Source: Polytrichum commune (taxonomy: Eukaryota > Streptophyta > Polytrichopsida > Polytrichales > Polytrichaceae). From it: 64,000 nt of DNA. A program made the translations under genes and the position numbers. The notes under the pieces are model-generated. The model ran no database searches. It saw nothing but the letters and a program-made list of their open reading frames with translations, and was not told where the DNA came from. Position 1 is the first letter of the stretch, and each line of letters opens with the position of its first letter. The stretch is from NCBI GenBank assembly GCA_950295325.1, contig OX485805.1, positions 11,904,501 through 11,968,500 of the forward strand, given 5' to 3'. Below are positions 1 through 7,165 of this stretch, one piece after another.

Positions 1-88
1 GCAGAAAATCAAAATTAAATGAGAGATGAGGTACCATGACAAAAATTAGATGAAATCAAGAGAGCATGTGATTGCAATGAGAACATAC

Positions 89-678
89 CAGTTGACATCG
101 TATAAGGCAGTGAGCATGGATACAACATCCCCATTCACAACGAGAATAATACTCTCGACCGTATAATGCCAAGAAATGTCATCCAGGTGGTCATTGTTGA
201 TAATTGGCATCCAAACTTGAATGCGGTGGTTGCCATCCCAAACATGGAACATCTTCCCACAAGAGACTTGGAGAGCTGGATCGGCGGTTAGCATGGCCTC
301 AAATTTGTTGTTCACTGTCACCCAATGCTGACTCCAAGTGGAAATGATCTCTGCGGAAACGTCTGAAGTTTTGCATTCATTGTCCTCCATGGCAATATAA
401 AAAACACCATTACCTTCCATGTAACCGTTCTTCTAGAAATGCGAAGCCAACTTAAGGACATCATTCTTAAGGAAGGGACGGACCACGGGAAGACAAACCA
501 TTCGACATAGAGGAATGAAGATCTTGGACTTGTTCTTCGGTTGAAATCTAAGTCCCTCAATCTTGGATTTGGTGCTGGGAATCTCATTAGAGACCATGGT
601 ATGGAGCTTCGAGCGAGCATCTATTGGATTGTCTGAAAATGAAGGCAAATTCATCAGATATTGCATGAGATATTGCAT
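89..678 (-). pseudogene. Exon of a DGNHR-motif protein, one in-frame stop
   Basis: A single minus-strand frame runs from about 678 to 89 and is broken only by a TAG at 433-435. The protein carries a K-M-F-H-V-W-D-G-N-H-R motif (about 215-260), followed by an acidic I-N-N-D-H-L-D-D stretch. The G-N-H-R signature resembles the nucleotide-binding turn of ParB/sulfiredoxin folds, but that link is a weak inference from one motif. At 88-83 on the minus strand there is a good splice donor (GTATGT), so the exon probably ends at 89 and the gene continues to the left of the window. The stop fits one C-to-T change of a glutamine codon, which suggests a recent pseudogene. I do not recognise the family by name, and the 5' exons were not found. 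Confidence 0.5.
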
Positions 679-1690
679 GAAACTTCTGCCTCAAGAGAAT
701 GCGACATGTATATCAGCAGTCCAAAAAGCAATACGTGAATACAGAGCCAAAATCGTGAGTGAATGTTTATTTTGAAAATCCCACTAATTAGTTAATAGTA
801 AACTGCAAATTGAACAGATGACAGCCAGGTTTGGACTCGTGACCGACGCAGAACGTACCACCGGCAGGCTCACCCGAAGAAGTTGAGGAAGCGCACAATG
901 TCATATCAGTCAATAAAAGTCATAATAAAATTGTCTGCAAACAAAATGAACTCGATTTCTAAAATATCAGAAGAAGAGAGGCATTTGACTACATGGTGAA
1001 TGACCCCTAACAATGTACGCACCTCATAATCGACAAGGTTCATTCACGAAATTGGAATGCAATACCAAACATCATGAAATTGGAATGAATAAATAAAACC
1101 CACAAAGCAATGTGGAATGCACCTTGTCCACCATCTCCACCATCTCCTGGACTCACAACACTCGCTTGAACTGAAACAAGTTCAACACAATGCCACCTTC
1201 AGCTCATGTCAGAAGCACCCACATTTGAATGAGGTACCTCAAGTGATGGTGAGATGATGAGGTTTGAAATGAATTGGAAGGGGAAATTGCGAAATGTGGA
1301 TAAAAGTATGAAGTGCCCCACTTTAATTGTGAGGGAAGAAGTGGTTGGAAAGGATATGTCAGCTTATGGTTCATCCAGTTGGAGGGATTGGTGTACATAT
1401 ATCTGAACCCAACCCGCTTAAGAGAGTCAGAAAGTTAAGGAGAGTGGGAGAGACTGTTGACATTAATGACAATGAGCTGGAAAGAGCAAGGCCAAGACAC
1501 TTATTGGAAAACACTGCAGATTATAACCAAGGCACAAACACAACTGGATGTTTGTCTCAAGAAGGGAGGCATCAGACAGATGCTCGGATTTTTATAGACC
1601 TGAGTCATGATGTTGGTTTAGTAGGCCTTCAGGTTGTGAGCCTGTTTGCCCGAGGCATGCCGGGTCGTGATGTGACATACTGCTGAACTG
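679..1690. other. No recognised gene; one unassigned ORF
   Basis: AT-rich sequence without a known family. A 113-codon frame on the plus strand at 1345-1686 is open and rich in charged residues, but shows no motif I recognise, and its last part overlaps sequence bordering the GA-rich tract. I see nothing else to support a gene. Confidence 0.4.
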
Positions 1691-1707
1691 CACCTCCCGA
1701 ACTCACT

Positions 1708-1826
1708 TGCAGGGAGAGAGAGATAGAGAGAGGAAGAGAGGGAGAGGGAGAAAGAGAGGGAGAAAGAGGGAGAGAATGAGAATGAGGGAGAGAGAGAGAG
1801 AGAAAGAGAGAGAAAGAACGAGGGTC
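1708..1826. repeat. GA-rich purine tract
   Basis: Almost pure A/G on the plus strand, built of irregular GAGA and GGGAGA units. It ends in 'gggtctgtaaacc' and runs directly into the first hairpin module. Shorter tracts of the same kind precede the modules near 4683 and 5057, so tract plus module behave as one composite repeat. Confidence 0.8.
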
Positions 1827-1834
1827 TGTAAACC

Positions 1835-1865
1835 CTCGGCCGGCACCGGCTGGGGTGCCTCGGCC
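1835..1865. repeat. GC hairpin module, copy 1
   Basis: The module starts with ctcGGCCGGCACC, has the loop GGCTGG, and closes with GGTGCC. The arms GGCACC and GGTGCC pair. In this copy the following TCGGCC extends the stem by four pairs past a two-base bulge. Further copies lie at 2119-2143, 3141-3165, 3575-3599, 4683-4713 and 5057-5086. No known function. Confidence 0.8.
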
Positions 1866-1904
1866 AACAGCCACCGAACTCACCGAACTCACCTGCAACA
1901 TACA

Positions 1905-1945
1905 TTCGAAGGATCAAAAAGCAACGTCGCTATGAACGCTTGGCT

Positions 1946-1988
<43 letters not shown>

Positions 1989-2113
1989 AGCTTCAAATTC
2001 CGAAAGACTAAAGGATCGATAGGCCATGCATTCACAGTTTGTATTCGTAATCAAAATCAAAATCAAATGAGCTTTTACCCTTCTGTTCCACACGAGATTT
2101 CTGTTCTCGTTGA
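1905..2113 (-). rRNA. 25S rRNA pseudogene fragment A, copy 1
   Basis: The reverse complement matches the conserved 3' part of plant 25S rRNA, around the region that encodes the 'GGCTTGTGGCAGCCAAGCG' stretch. Many positions that are CG in normal 25S read TG or CA here, the mark of a methylated, unexpressed copy. The translated ORF seen here is a well-known annotation artefact of antisense rDNA. Confidence 0.85.
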
Positions 2114-2118
2114 AGGGC

Positions 2119-2143
2119 CTCGGCCGGCACCGGCTGGGGTGCC
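2119..2143. repeat. GC hairpin module, copy 2
   Basis: Exact copy of the 25-bp module. It joins 25S fragment A to fragment B in the reverse of their natural order, with short 'aggg' and 'accgcg' linkers. Confidence 0.8.
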
Positions 2144-2149
2144 ACCGCG

Positions 2150-2153
2150 CATG

Positions 2154-2207
<54 letters not shown>

Positions 2208-2300
2208 ATTGGTGGGTGAACAATCCAACACTTGGTGAATTCTGCTTCACAATGATAGGAAGAGACGACATCGAAGGATCAAAAAGCAATGTCGCTATGA
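2150..2300 (-). rRNA. 25S rRNA pseudogene fragment B, copy 1
   Basis: The reverse complement matches the 25S segment lying just 3' of fragment A in normal rRNA (the region reading GTTTAGACCGTCGTGAGAC). It ends in a 34-bp stretch that is repeated at 2924-2957 on the far side of a 623-bp insert. Confidence 0.85.
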
Positions 2301-2492
2301 TAACCATATCTAAATTCACAGAAGTCTTGTTCTCAATCCGATTTCTGCTAATGCTCATATGACAAAAGTTTCAATCTTTTGAAGCTAATTAGTATAAGCT
2401 GAAGAACATGAAAAACGAACCTAACAACACCCACATACCTTGAGCCTTTTGGCTTCTCAGAGTTCTGAATCGATCTTAGTTTCTCGTTAGAT

Positions 2493-2715
2493 CCAATGAA
2501 TGGGGAGAAGTGACTGCCAGTTACAGATGAACTAGTTACGTTCGAGAAATAACTAGTTGCAGTTTGAAGCCTTCAGGAAAATTACCAATCAATTTAGAGG
2601 AATTTGTAGAGCATACCTCAAATTAATATAGGGAAACTGAAAGATCACAACATGTAAAGCGGTTGGACTTTGGAAACACTAGATTTCTCACTGATTATGC
2701 CGAAATCTCCAGGTT
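2493..2715 (-). repeat. Dispersed about 220-bp repeat, copy 1
   Basis: On the minus strand it contains, in order, 'ctagtgtttcc', 'catgttgtgatctttc', 'attcctctaaa', 'ggtaattttcctgaag' and 'tctccccattcattgg'. The same order of blocks occurs at 4763-4977 and 51940-52178 on the plus strand. It has no coding capacity. It could be a SINE, a MITE or an LTR fragment. Confidence 0.65.
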
Positions 2716-2724
2716 AGAACTGAA

Positions 2725-2890
2725 CCTATGTCCAGGAAGAACCGGCAGATGAAACTGTTGAGTTTCAGAAATAATCGGCTGAAGTTCAAGACTTCAGGAA
2801 ATTTACCGATCATTTTAGAGGAATCTATAGAATCTACCTCAACTGAAATGAAAGCAGCAAAACCGGTTGTATTTAGAATCACTAAATCAT
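2725..2890 (-). repeat. Dispersed repeat, copy 2 (partial)
   Basis: The same family as 2493-2715 and directly adjacent to it in the same orientation. It shares 'gattcctctaaaatgatcgg' and the paired 'caaccgg'-type blocks, but is more diverged at its left end. Confidence 0.55.
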
Positions 2891-2923
2891 GTCAACATGC
2901 AACCGGTCTGTCAACATGCAACC

Positions 2924-2967
2924 GACATCGAAGGATCAAAAAACAACGTCGCTATGAACGCTTGGTT

Positions 2968-3010
<43 letters not shown>

Positions 3011-3135
3011 AGCTTCAAATTCCGAAAGACTAAAGGATCGATAGGCCATGCATTCACAGTTTGTATTCGTAATCAAAATCAAAATCAAATGAGCTTTTAC
3101 CCTTCTGTTCCACACGAGATTTCTGTTCTCGTTGA
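2924..3135 (-). rRNA. 25S rRNA pseudogene fragment A, copy 2
   Basis: It covers the same 25S interval and has the same right breakpoint ('ctcgttga') as copy 1. It shares the diagnostic decayed positions with copy 1, so both descend from one already mutated unit. Confidence 0.85.
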
Positions 3136-3140
3136 AGGGC

Positions 3141-3165
3141 CTCGGCCGGCACCGGCTGGGGTGCC
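3141..3165. repeat. GC hairpin module, copy 3
   Basis: Identical to copy 2, including the flanking 'aggg' and 'accgcgc', and again linking fragment A to fragment B. Confidence 0.8.
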
Positions 3166-3171
3166 ACCGCG

Positions 3172-3264
3172 CATGAGTAGGGTAAAACTAACCTGTCTCA
3201 CGATGGTCTAAACCCAGCTCACGTTCCCTATTGGTGGGTGAACAATCCAACATTTGGTGGATTC

Positions 3265-3301
<37 letters not shown>

Positions 3302-3344
3302 AAAAAAGCAACGTCGCTATGAACGTTTGGCTGCCACAAGCCAA

Positions 3345-3375
<31 letters not shown>

Positions 3376-3564
3376 AGCTTCAAATTCCGAAAGACTAAAG
3401 GATCGATAGGCCATGCATTCACAGTTTGTATTCGTACTGAAAATCAAAATCAAATGAGCTTTTACCCTTTTGTTCCACATGAGACTTCTGTTCTCGTTGA
3501 GCTCATCTTAGGACACTTGCGTTACCTTTTAACAGATGTGCCGCCCCAGCCAAACCCACCTGAC
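3172..3564 (-). rRNA. 25S rRNA pseudogene fragments B and A, joined normally
   Basis: Here fragment B runs into fragment A without a break, in the normal 25S order, and continues further towards the 5' side of 25S, past 'gtgccgccccagccaaac'. It keeps some ancestral bases (such as 'gtactgaaaatc') that copies 1 and 2 have lost, so it is the less decayed copy. It ends at 'gacattgaaaaccct' plus a module. Confidence 0.85.
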
Positions 3565-3574
3565 ATTGAAAACC

Positions 3575-3599
3575 CTCGGCCGGCACCGGCTGGGGCGCC
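3575..3599. repeat. GC hairpin module, copy 4 (variant)
   Basis: One T-to-C change turns the closing arm GGTGCC into GGCGCC. It is preceded by 'gacattgaaaacc', much as copy 5 is preceded by 'gacactgaaaacc'. Confidence 0.75.
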
Positions 3600-4577
3600 T
3601 GTCGCAACCCTTGCTAGCCCCCCCTTGACAATCTTGCCAATTTTCAATTCTAGCAAAGGTTACGAGTCGCTAACCCTTCGCATTCCGCCATGCTAATGGA
3701 TAGCTCCTCTTACCCCGGACCAATAGTTCATAGGAGGGAACCAACCCTCCTACTTTGCTTTCGGGACTCACCCCTTAATCGGTAACCCATTTCCCCAATG
3801 TGGACTTCCATCCATGGAAGTCCAATCCTATGTTGATCATCGCGTTGCCGGAGCAACACTACAACAACCCGAACCATACTAGGCAACTATGGCCTCACAA
3901 TAGGCCAAAGCCCATGGAGGCCTTGCCGTTCGGCCTCGGGTGGGTGAGGCCACACCACCTCACCCATATAAGCCTCTAGGACTTCACGCGGGGCCCCTAC
4001 CCCACCGTCAACCAACCTCTTGTCTCCCTACCAAGAGTTGGGGCCAAGTGGACATTTTCCTTTAGCTGCTGGGCCTAGAACCCCCCCAGCAGCTTCAGAC
4101 CATCATAACTTCCTTGTATGATGTCTGATCATAACAACCAACCACTCCATCCTCATCTACGCTTCACGTAGATACCGATGGACTCCTCACTTGCTCCATT
4201 CGAGCAAGTCTTGAGGAAGTTATGCCTGTTTGAACCTTGGCAGTCCCGGGAATCCCTCCCAGGCACTGCTGTACCAGGGCGCTGTCCCGGGACAGCGCCC
4301 CACTCAAATGGCCATAACTCCTAGCTCACACCTCAGATTGAGGTGTTCTTGAGCATTCTAGAATCACCACGCCATGAGCTACGCATAGCTGATGGCCTTA
4401 CCCTTGTGCCTCCTAGTCTTCGTGGATGGGAGGCGTTCCCAACGCCCGGGGACCTCACCCACACTAGGATCACTTGGGCCCTCTCACCAACGGCGCCACA
4501 AGTCCCGGGTGTCACTCCGGGGTCCCCCTTGTGCCCATGGTGTTTCGGGCACTCCTCATGGAGAGGTGCGCGACAGC
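3600..4577. other. Hairpin-rich insert within the rDNA mosaic
   Basis: About 1 kb without a convincing ORF. It lies between two copies of the 25S piece 'gccccagccaaac...ccacctga' (3543-3563 and 4578-4600). I find at least eight short inverted repeats: 3802-3823 (10-bp arms), TGGGTGAGG near 3945-3970 (9), AGCTGCTGGG at 4064-4094 (10), CAGAC(C)ATCAT near 4095-4132 (10 with a bulge), ACTTGCTC near 4190-4210 (8), a perfect 24-bp palindrome at 4277-4300, ACACCTCA at 4328-4346 (8) and GGCGTT at 4432-4446 (6). Its identity is unknown; it may be a structured non-coding repeat or an insertion element. Confidence 0.5.
4277..4300. repeat. Perfect 24-bp palindrome
   Basis: GGGCGCTGTCCC is followed immediately by its own reverse complement. 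Half of the motif (gacagcgcccc) recurs at 4572-4582, where the insert meets 25S sequence. Confidence 0.9.
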
Positions 4578-4625
4578 GCCCCAGCCAAACTCCCCACCTG
4601 AGAATGTCTTCCACCTGGATCGGCC
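4578..4625 (-). rRNA. 25S rRNA pseudogene fragment C
   Basis: The reverse complement matches 25S sequence next to the end of fragment A ('ccaaactccccacctga' and 'atgtcttcc'). Its first 23 bases duplicate 3543-3563. It passes directly into a GA-rich tract. Confidence 0.75.
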
Positions 4626-4762
4626 AGAGAGAGGGAGAGCGAGAGGGAGAGGTAGAGAGAGGGAGAGAGGACACTGAAAACCCTCGGCCGGCACCGGCTG
4701 GGGTGCCTAGGCCAGAGAGAGGGAGAGAGCGAGAGCGAGAGGTAGAAAGAGGGAGAGAGACA
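4626..4762. repeat. GA tracts around hairpin module copy 5
   Basis: Purine tracts at 4626-4672 and 4714-4762 flank a module at 4683-4707, which is followed by 'taggcc'. This is the same tract-module arrangement as at 1708-1865. Confidence 0.75.
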
Positions 4763-4977
4763 ATGTTTGGGGAGATTTTTAGGCATAACCGGTTGAGATC
4801 CTAGTGTTTGCGAGTCCAGCTGGTTATATGTTGACATCATCCGGTTAAATTGGGGTATATTCTATAAATTCCTCTAAAATGATCGGTAATTTTCCTACAG
4901 TCTTGAACTTCAACCGGTTATTTCTCAAACTCAACCGGTTATTTGTAACTAATTGCCGGTTCTCCCCGATCATTGGA
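4763..4977 (+). repeat. Dispersed repeat, copy 3
   Basis: The plus-strand copy contains 'gatcctagtgtttgcgagtcc', 'ttcctctaaaatgatcggt', repeated 'caaccggttatt' and 'ttctccccgatcattgg'. It has the same block order as 2493-2715 and 51940-52178. Confidence 0.7.
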
Positions 4978-5086
4978 GAGAGAGATAGAGAGAAAGAGGT
5001 AGAGAGAGGGAGAGAGGGAAAGAGGCTAAGGGAGATTAGGGAGGGTCTGTAAAGGGTCGGCCGGCACCGGCTGGGGTGCCTCGGCC
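4978..5086. repeat. GA tract and hairpin module copy 6
   Basis: A purine tract (4978-5044), then 'gggtctgtaaaggg', then the module at 5057-5080 followed by TCGGCC, so the longer hairpin of copy 1 is also possible here. The downstream 'gccaccgaactgcacctgc' resembles the flank of copy 1. Confidence 0.75.
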
Positions 5087-5149
5087 AGTAGCTCCCTCAG
5101 CCACCGAACTGCACCTGCTGCCGAACAAAGCTCCCTCAGCTGCCGGTTT

Positions 5150-5176
5150 AGGCTGAGGTTTAGGGTTTGGGTTTAG
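5150..5176 (+). repeat. Short interstitial telomere-like repeat
   Basis: 'ggtttagggtttgggtttag' is about three degenerate units of the plant telomere repeat TTTAGGG, placed between the module region and the 117-bp array. Too short to indicate a real telomere end. Confidence 0.5.
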
Positions 5177-5211
5177 ACTATACTATAAGCGATAATTTAT
5201 CGCGGACGGGG

Positions 5212-5712
5212 AGGCCAGCCGGCACCAGCGGGGTATCTCAGTCACCTGGACATGCGGGGGTATCTCTGTCGCCTGAAAATGAAAAACTAAATTTCGGTTC
5301 CTGCAACTACAAAAATTTTGCCACCAAGAGGGCAGCCGGCACCGGCGGGGTATCTCAGTCACCTGGACGTGCGGGGGTATCTCTGTCGCCCGAAAATGAA
5401 AAACTAAATTTCGGTTCCTGCAACTACAAAAATTTTGCCACCAAGAGGGCAGCCGGCACCGGCGGGGTATCTCACTCACCTGGACGTGCGGGGGTATCTC
5501 TGTCGTCCGAAAATGAAAAACTAAATTTCGGTTCCTGCAACTACAAAAAATTTGCCACCAAGAGGGCAGCCGGCACCGGCAGGGTATCTCACTCACCTGG
5601 ACGTGCGGGGGTATCTCTGTCGCCTGAAAATGAAAAACTAAATTTCGGTTCCTGCAACTACAAAAATTTTGCCACCAAGAGGGCAGCCGGCACCGGCGGG
5701 GTGTCTAGAGCG
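5212..5712. repeat. 117-bp tandem repeat, about four copies
   Basis: The anchor 'gaaaatgaaaaac' recurs at 5275, 5392, 5509 and 5626, exactly 117 bp apart. Each unit holds 'gccggcaccggcggggt', a shortened form of the hairpin module, plus 'atttcggttcctgcaac'. Since 117 is 39 codons, both strands stay open through the array (plus 5167-5724). I read that as a consequence of the period, not as a gene. Confidence 0.85.
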
Positions 5713-5907
5713 CCTCCGCGCTGAAAGTAAAAAACTGAAACCCTTGTTTGGTTGCTGCACCGACCCAAGAGGAAAAGCACTGCACCTTTGCGCTGCACCT
5801 TTGCGCTGCGACTCAACGTGTGAAAGCGCGCACCTGACCATCGCATTCCAATATCGAAAGGCGAGAGGTAGAGTTTCATTAGGGTTTCATCAAGTTTCAA
5901 TGCTCAC
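5713..5907. other. Spacer, no gene recognised
   Basis: It contains a short direct repeat 'ctgcacctttgcg' twice at about 5778-5804. Nothing else is supported. Confidence 0.4.
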
Positions 5908-6500
5908 CTGCGATGTCGCCCTCGAGGTTGCGCACCTCCGTCGTCGACGACTCTCCAAGCTGTCTCGATGAACTACCTCTTTGATTGCCCGCGGTGACCT
6001 CCCTGGTGTCCACGGCTGTCGGCGCAGGATTCATCTGCCACAACTTGCGACCCTCTCAAAAGCTTGACCTTTGCTGTTCTAGGGTTTCCGCTTGCCTAAC
6101 CCTCTCAATAGCACCTGCCCGCCCTTCTATCCTCCACAATGCCCGCCCTACTAGCCTCTACAAAACCCTCCAACTCTTCCGTTCCGCTTGCCCCAACTCT
6201 TGTTCTAAAATTTTAAGTTTCGAGACTTACCGAGTCCTCCTCTCTGTCGTCCCTGTCATCGCTCCTTGGGGCATCATGAGCTTCACTGTCGGAGCTTCCC
6301 CCTTCTTGCGTTTCTGGTATGCCTTCTAGTTGGTTCTCCTGTCCTTCATCATTGTAGCTGAGCACCTTCGCAATATCGGTAATGTCACACCTCTCCTCGC
6401 TTGAATGCCTTGTCCGCACCATTTTGTTGCGCTTCAAAGACTTTGCACTTGTAAAGAGGAGACCACGCTTGCGTCTCTTTCTTGAACTCACTCCCAGCAT
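5908..6500 (-). CDS. Candidate minus-strand gene: basic-acidic protein, first exon(s)
   Basis: An ATG at 6500 opens 90 codons that end exactly at a strong donor (GTAAGT, 6230-6225). The exon 6231-6500 encodes a basic start (S-R-K-R-R-K-R-G, likely a nuclear localisation signal) and a very acidic end (S-D-D-R-D-D-R-E-E-D). Upstream on the same strand are a TATA-like 'catataag' near 6540 and two telo-box motifs (aaaccctaa) near 6580-6592, both common in plant promoters. A second open stretch starting at 6034 ends at another donor (GTGAGC, 5907-5902), but I could not find a clean acceptor joining the two. Downstream exons would run into the 117-bp array, so the gene may be truncated. I do not recognise the protein. 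Confidence 0.35.
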
Positions 6501-7165
6501 TCTGATCTCGCTCACTACAAATTACTTCAGATTGCTCTTATATGATTTAAAGGTCTACATTTTCGAGCCTTAGAAGACTCTTCTTAAACCCTAAACCCAT
6601 TTATTACATTTCAAAATATACTTTATTACCTGGGAAGATTTTAACGACTACCGAAATCCATCCATTCTCTGAATTATTCCAGCGGGTTTTTAACCATATA
6701 TAGATGAACATGTGGATCATCCATGCTGGACCTAGATACCATGCGTCTGACGTCTACCATTAAACTCGGCTGGCTGCGTTGTATTATAGAGCCTGCGCCG
6801 TCAAAGCCCACGTCTTATTCCAGTCAATTTCTAATTCCGAAGCCCACGTCTTATTCCACTCAATGTCTGACATGTCAAGTTGCTCATTTCAAGCTGCGGG
6901 CAATTAATGCATATCGTTGTTGAGAGTTTCATATTAATGCATATCCATTTTTTAATTGCGATTCCTTACCACGTTTCACAGTAATTATAATTATTTAGGC
7001 TGATGTATACCACCACATGATTAGACAAAGTTTGGTAGCCTGGATTCAGGGTATCCCTAAACCGGTGTTTTGGCGCTTATAAATTTCAGAACTCTCGCTT
7101 CAGATCGTCTCTTGAATTCCCTCTTTGATCCAATCTCTTCTTCTTCCTCTGTTGTTTACGGTTCA
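6501..7165. promoter_or_regulatory. Divergent intergenic region
   Basis: It separates the candidate minus-strand gene (start 6500) from the plus-strand MULE-like gene (start 7166). It holds the telo-box motifs near 6580. A direct repeat 'agcccacgtcttattcca' occurs at about 6805 and 6841. No mapped promoter for the plus gene. Confidence 0.35.

Larger units (their letters stand above)
2301..2923. other. Insert in rDNA made largely of a dispersed repeat
   Basis: This 623-bp block interrupts the rDNA mosaic and is flanked by a 34-bp near-perfect duplication of rDNA (2267-2300 and 2924-2957, two mismatches). Its first 190 bases are unassigned. The remainder is two minus-oriented copies of a dispersed repeat (2493-2715 and about 2725-2890). 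Confidence 0.65.

Noticed and set aside
1618-1917. Serine/leucine-rich minus-strand ORFs
   Set aside because: Translation of the GA/TC-rich tract, pure composition.
1905-3696. ORFs of 90-160 codons reading as 'senescence-associated' type proteins
   Set aside because: They are antisense 25S rRNA; the protein names in databases are known artefacts.
5150-5176. Subtelomeric location from TTTAGGG-like units
   Set aside because: Only about three degenerate units; similar telo-box strings are scattered elsewhere (6580, 11758, 27252).
5212-5712. CRISPR-like array
   Set aside because: Units are contiguous 117-bp tandem repeats without unique spacers, and the genome is eukaryotic.
5167-5724. A 185-codon repetitive protein
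   Set aside because: The frame is open on both strands because the DNA repeat is 117 bp, a multiple of three; nothing else supports a gene.
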